This document shows positions 63,401 through 64,000 of a stretch of 64,000 nt of DNA, piece by piece. The notes below the pieces were generated by a model. It made no database searches. It was given only the letters and a program-made list of their open reading frames with translations, and was not told the origin of the DNA. Position numbers and translations under genes: made by a program. The stretch is from Symbiodinium sp. CCMP2592 (lineage: Eukaryota > Sar > Dinophyceae > Suessiales > Symbiodiniaceae), in the NCBI GenBank assembly GCA_905221615.1, contig CAJNDT010005917.1, forward strand, positions 139,292 to 203,291. Reading direction: 5' to 3'. The stretch's first letter is position 1; each line of letters starts with the position of its first letter.

Positions 63401-63917
63401 TGAGTCGGCACGAAAGACGACATTCAGTCAAGTACCCATGTGCTCCTTTCAGTCTGACTTGTGAGCTGGCAGCGTTGTGCAAATGCGAATTGGGATCCGA
63501 CTCGCCAGTCTCGCCAGTGAAGAGCCTCTCCTTCGAAGGCTTCTCACCTTGGCGGGCTTCTTGCGAAGCATTCGCACCATAGACGCGCGGACAGACACGA
63601 CGGACGTAGCCAAACTCGCAGGTAGCCGGGCCTTCCCGTCCTTATCCCGGCCACCGTTTCTTGAATCTGGGACCATCAGTGGCCGTAGTAGGAGACCCGG
63701 GTCTCAAGCAGATCACCAGTCGCTCGTCGTCCTCCTCGAAGCATTCGATGACCTGCAGAACTTAGGGGGCTCCTTTCACCCAGTTTAGGGTCTAGGGTTT
63801 AGGGTTTAAACCCTGAACCCTAAACCCGGCCCAGAATCTCGCACACCCTCTTGCCTTGCAGAGGTGAGGATGAGAGATCCGACAAAGGACCCTCATGTGC
63901 GCCTCCAGAGCCGATCC
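56170..63917 (-). CDS. Calcium-dependent protein kinase-like gene, 5' end outside window
   Basis: Exons in transcription order give the CDPK layout: alpha-C/beta-4 (63917), beta-4/5 (63752), helix E (63041), activation segment (61041), DVWAVG helix F (60862), helix G (60055), kinase end (59183), autoinhibitory linker (59051), EF-hand 1 (58622), EF-hand 2 (57602) and EF-hand 3 (56241). Several joins are exactly in phase. CDPKs phosphorylate Ser/Thr when calcium binds the EF-hands. The glycine loop, catalytic Lys, catalytic HRD loop and DFG exon were not found; the first two should lie right of the window. EF loops are partly degenerate, so calcium affinity may be low. Whether the kinase is active cannot be judged. 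Confidence 0.75.
56265..56980. repeat. Higher-order telomere-like minisatellite, 11 units
   Basis: Eleven units of about 62-71 bp, each a CCCTAAACCCTAAACCCCTA run plus TCTAGGAACCCTAAACTTTCGAAATGCT-type sequence (the last unit has TCGAACTGC). It starts 24 bp upstream of the EF-hand 3 acceptor on the minus strand. Confidence 0.9.
57310..57412. repeat. (GA)n microsatellite
   Basis: (AG)n with GATGAGAG and GTCAGAG breaks, in an intron of the kinase gene. Confidence 0.95.
57559..57602 (-). CDS. CDPK-like exon: first half of EF-hand 2
   Basis: 44 nt, AAG acceptor, GC donor, phase 0 to 2. It encodes DPEKLFEAADRDGSG, a canonical entering helix and D-x-D-x-S-G loop start. The rest of the loop must be on a separate exon that I did not find. 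Confidence 0.6.
57629..57755. mobile_element. Hairpin TIR element, family H8
   Basis: CTCCAAAACCCCTTAAGGAA pairs with TTCCTTAATTAAGGGGTTTT and the pairing extends outward for about 15 bp. The core is an almost perfect palindrome around ATAGGATCCCTTAT. It ends about 27 bases upstream of the EF-hand 2 acceptor. Confidence 0.75.
57814..57914. mobile_element. Hairpin TIR element, family H5
   Basis: CGGCTGATGACAAAAATCC pairs with the AATGCAGGATTTATATCATC end; closest relative of the intron-forming copy at 60866. Confidence 0.75.
57923..58135. mobile_element. H1 half-copy and G-rich spacer
   Basis: TACTTGGAGCTTCAGAGGTA starts an H1 copy whose right end is lost near 58000. A G-rich run (GGGGGGGCAGGGGGG) follows. 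Confidence 0.5.
58240..58352. repeat. TACTATAATG tandem repeat
   Basis: About ten imperfect copies of the 10-11 bp unit ATGTACTATA. Confidence 0.85.
58554..58622 (-). CDS. CDPK-like exon: EF-hand 1
   Basis: 23 codons, CAG acceptor, GAG-GC donor, phase 0. It encodes AQSVFRALDRDRDCLLSPAE and FLE. Loop D-R-D-R-D-C-L-L-S-P-A-E has all acidic ligands; Gly6 is Cys. It joins in phase to the linker exon to read HMQQ-AQSVFRALD. Confidence 0.75.
58977..59051 (-). CDS. CDPK-like exon: autoinhibitory linker
   Basis: 25 codons, CAG acceptor, CAG-GT donor, phase 0. It encodes ETQFKKLVIRVIAEQMPETG and PHMQQ. The FKKLVIRVIAEQ segment matches the junction helix between kinase and EF-hand lobes in CDPKs. Confidence 0.75.
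59127..59183 (-). CDS. CDPK-like exon: kinase C-terminus
   Basis: 19 codons, TAG acceptor, AAA-GT donor, phase 0. It encodes VHRLFANGLNYLKDMSVVK and joins directly to the linker exon. It fits the stretch between the kinase core and the autoinhibitory helix. Confidence 0.6.
59495..59594. mobile_element. Hairpin TIR element, family H5
   Basis: CGGTTGATGATATAGAGCC pairs with AGGATTTATGTCATCAGCCG; in the kinase intron between helix G and the kinase end. Confidence 0.7.
59985..60055 (-). CDS. CDPK-like exon: kinase helix G
   Basis: The acceptor TAG-G at 60055 gives AFPGQDLLNFMQEEPIKFL and KSAW. Joined to the upstream exon it reads LLTGAQ-AFPGQDLL, the usual TG..PF.G stretch after helix F. The 3' edge is uncertain; the frame stays open to about 59830. 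Confidence 0.6.
60238..60345. mobile_element. Hairpin TIR element, family H4
   Basis: TAAGGGGCCTTAATAACTAG pairs with TATAAAGGCCCCTATA; core GGTTTTGGAGCCCC with AACCCCCAAAATA. Confidence 0.75.
60444..60636. mobile_element. Hairpin TIR element, family H1, long form
   Basis: TACTTGGAGGTTCAGGGGTA starts and TACCCCTGAACCTCCAAG ends it. A second GGTTCAGGGGTAGTTATGAG inside suggests one copy inserted into or duplicated within another. Confidence 0.75.
60810..60862 (-). CDS. CDPK-like exon: kinase helix F
   Basis: 53 nt, TAG acceptor, GT donor, phase 0 to 2. It encodes ADVWAVGALAYRLLTGA plus two bases. D-V-W-x-x-G is kinase subdomain IX. Confidence 0.75.
60866..60966. mobile_element. Hairpin TIR element H5 forming a kinase intron
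   Basis: CTGTTGATGGACAA at one end and TTGTCCATCAACAG at the other are exact complements; TA follows and precedes. The surrounding intron is 60972-60863 (GT donor, TAG acceptor, 110 nt), so 101 of 110 bases are the element. Confidence 0.8.
60973..61041 (-). CDS. CDPK-like exon: activation segment
   Basis: 23 codons, TAG acceptor, TAT-GT donor, phase 0. It encodes ALRVHESPDAKAVRYTSENL and WPY. AVRYTSEN occupies the place of the usual Y-x-A-P-E, so the APE motif is altered. Confidence 0.6.
61046..61150. mobile_element. Hairpin TIR element, family H4
   Basis: TATAGGAGCCTTACTACTTT and AATTACCAAGGCCCTAAAC ends. Its edge forms the polypyrimidine-poor end of the intron just before the activation-segment exon. 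Confidence 0.65.
61291..61417. mobile_element. Hairpin TIR element, H1-related subfamily
   Basis: CACTTGGAGGATCATGGGAC pairs with GTCCCATGGTCCTTTAAG; long AT-rich arms. Confidence 0.7.
61418..62978. other. Kinase intron space, exons not resolved
   Basis: The HRD/DFG exons should lie here. A minus frame with GIVCLDLRPVRARSSKS (near 62640-62590) recalls a catalytic loop with H and R replaced, but it lacks a clean acceptor, so I do not call it. The frame with ELWSFALRWMEASPRISVL near 61800 is also protein-like. Confidence 0.25.
62979..63041 (-). CDS. CDPK-like exon: kinase helix E
   Basis: 21 codons, CAG acceptor, CAT-GA donor, phase 0. It encodes VAEMMRQILSALAHGHARGL and H. The pattern (MMRQILSAL..H.RGLH) is the helix just before the catalytic loop. 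Confidence 0.7.
63705..63752 (-). CDS. CDPK-like exon: kinase beta-4/beta-5
   Basis: CAG acceptor at 63752, frame VIECFEEDDERLVICLRP. It joins in phase to the upstream exon (HPHLCK-VIECFEEDDERL), matching the usual HP.I...E.FED...LV. The donor is ambiguous: GT after ERL or GA after VIC. Confidence 0.65.
63783..63830. repeat. Telomere-like inverted pair
   Basis: (TTTAGGG)n runs straight into AAACCCTGAACCCTAAACCC, a head-to-head join in the intron between the two N-terminal kinase exons. Confidence 0.85.
63855..63917 (-). CDS. CDPK-like exon: kinase alpha-C/beta-4
   Basis: 21 codons, CAG acceptor, AAG-GC donor, phase 0. It encodes GSALEAHMRVLCRISHPHLC and K, with the helix-C Glu (E in LEAHMRVL) and the HPHL motif. 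The remaining N-lobe lies beyond the right edge. Confidence 0.7.
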
Positions 63918-64000
63918 CTGGCAGCACAGGCAGCTCGAACGAAAGCGTGAGGAGTGTCGTCACTTCATCCGGCTTCTTCCAGACAGCACGTCATTCATCA

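Overview
The window looks like nuclear DNA of a dinoflagellate. Every coding signal that can be followed lies on the minus strand. Genes are cut into very small exons. Introns start with GT, GC or GA and end in AG, usually followed by G. Short telomere-like TTTAGGG/CCCTAAA runs are scattered through introns and spacers, and simple-sequence DNA is abundant. The clade is inferred from these traits, not from a marker gene.

Layout from left to right. (1) 1-5133: a compact element with at least five minus-strand ORFs, including a DIRS/Crypton-type tyrosine recombinase and a CCCH zinc-finger protein; it runs off the left edge. (2) 5260-6920: simple repeats and AT-rich DNA. (3) 7076 to about 30360: one large gene, or the C-terminal part of one, encoding nine tandem copies of a roughly 82-residue SH3-like (SH3b-type) domain. 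Each copy is built from four small exons (A, B, C, D), and acidic linker exons lie between copies and upstream. Exon lengths and phases repeat almost exactly, and the C/D intron uses a GA donor in all nine copies. (4) 22924-25740: a TG microsatellite and a short element flanked by 298-bp direct repeats. (5) 30387-41204: a 10.8-kb retroelement bounded by identical 258-bp direct repeats. It carries an N-terminal GIY-YIG/reverse transcriptase protein and about eight further minus-strand ORFs. Groups of these ORFs are separated by arrays of an 11-bp TTGCAC(A/G)TC(A/C)C unit. (6) 41.2-55.6 kb: scattered minus-strand candidate exons of one or more genes that I cannot name. (7) 56170-63917: a calcium-dependent protein kinase (CDPK-like) gene whose kinase, linker and EF-hand exons can be joined in phase; its 5' end lies beyond the right edge.

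Many introns hold hairpin-forming terminal-inverted-repeat elements of at least seven families, often flanked by TA. In the kinase gene one 101-bp element with a TA duplication makes up nearly all of a 110-bp GT-AG intron, which is the pattern expected of an introner. Together these parts show a genome in which inverted-repeat elements, telomere-like sequence and a multi-gene retroelement occupy the spaces within and between minus-strand genes.

Most exon joins rest on the repeat structure and on family resemblance seen by eye. No transcript or database evidence was available.
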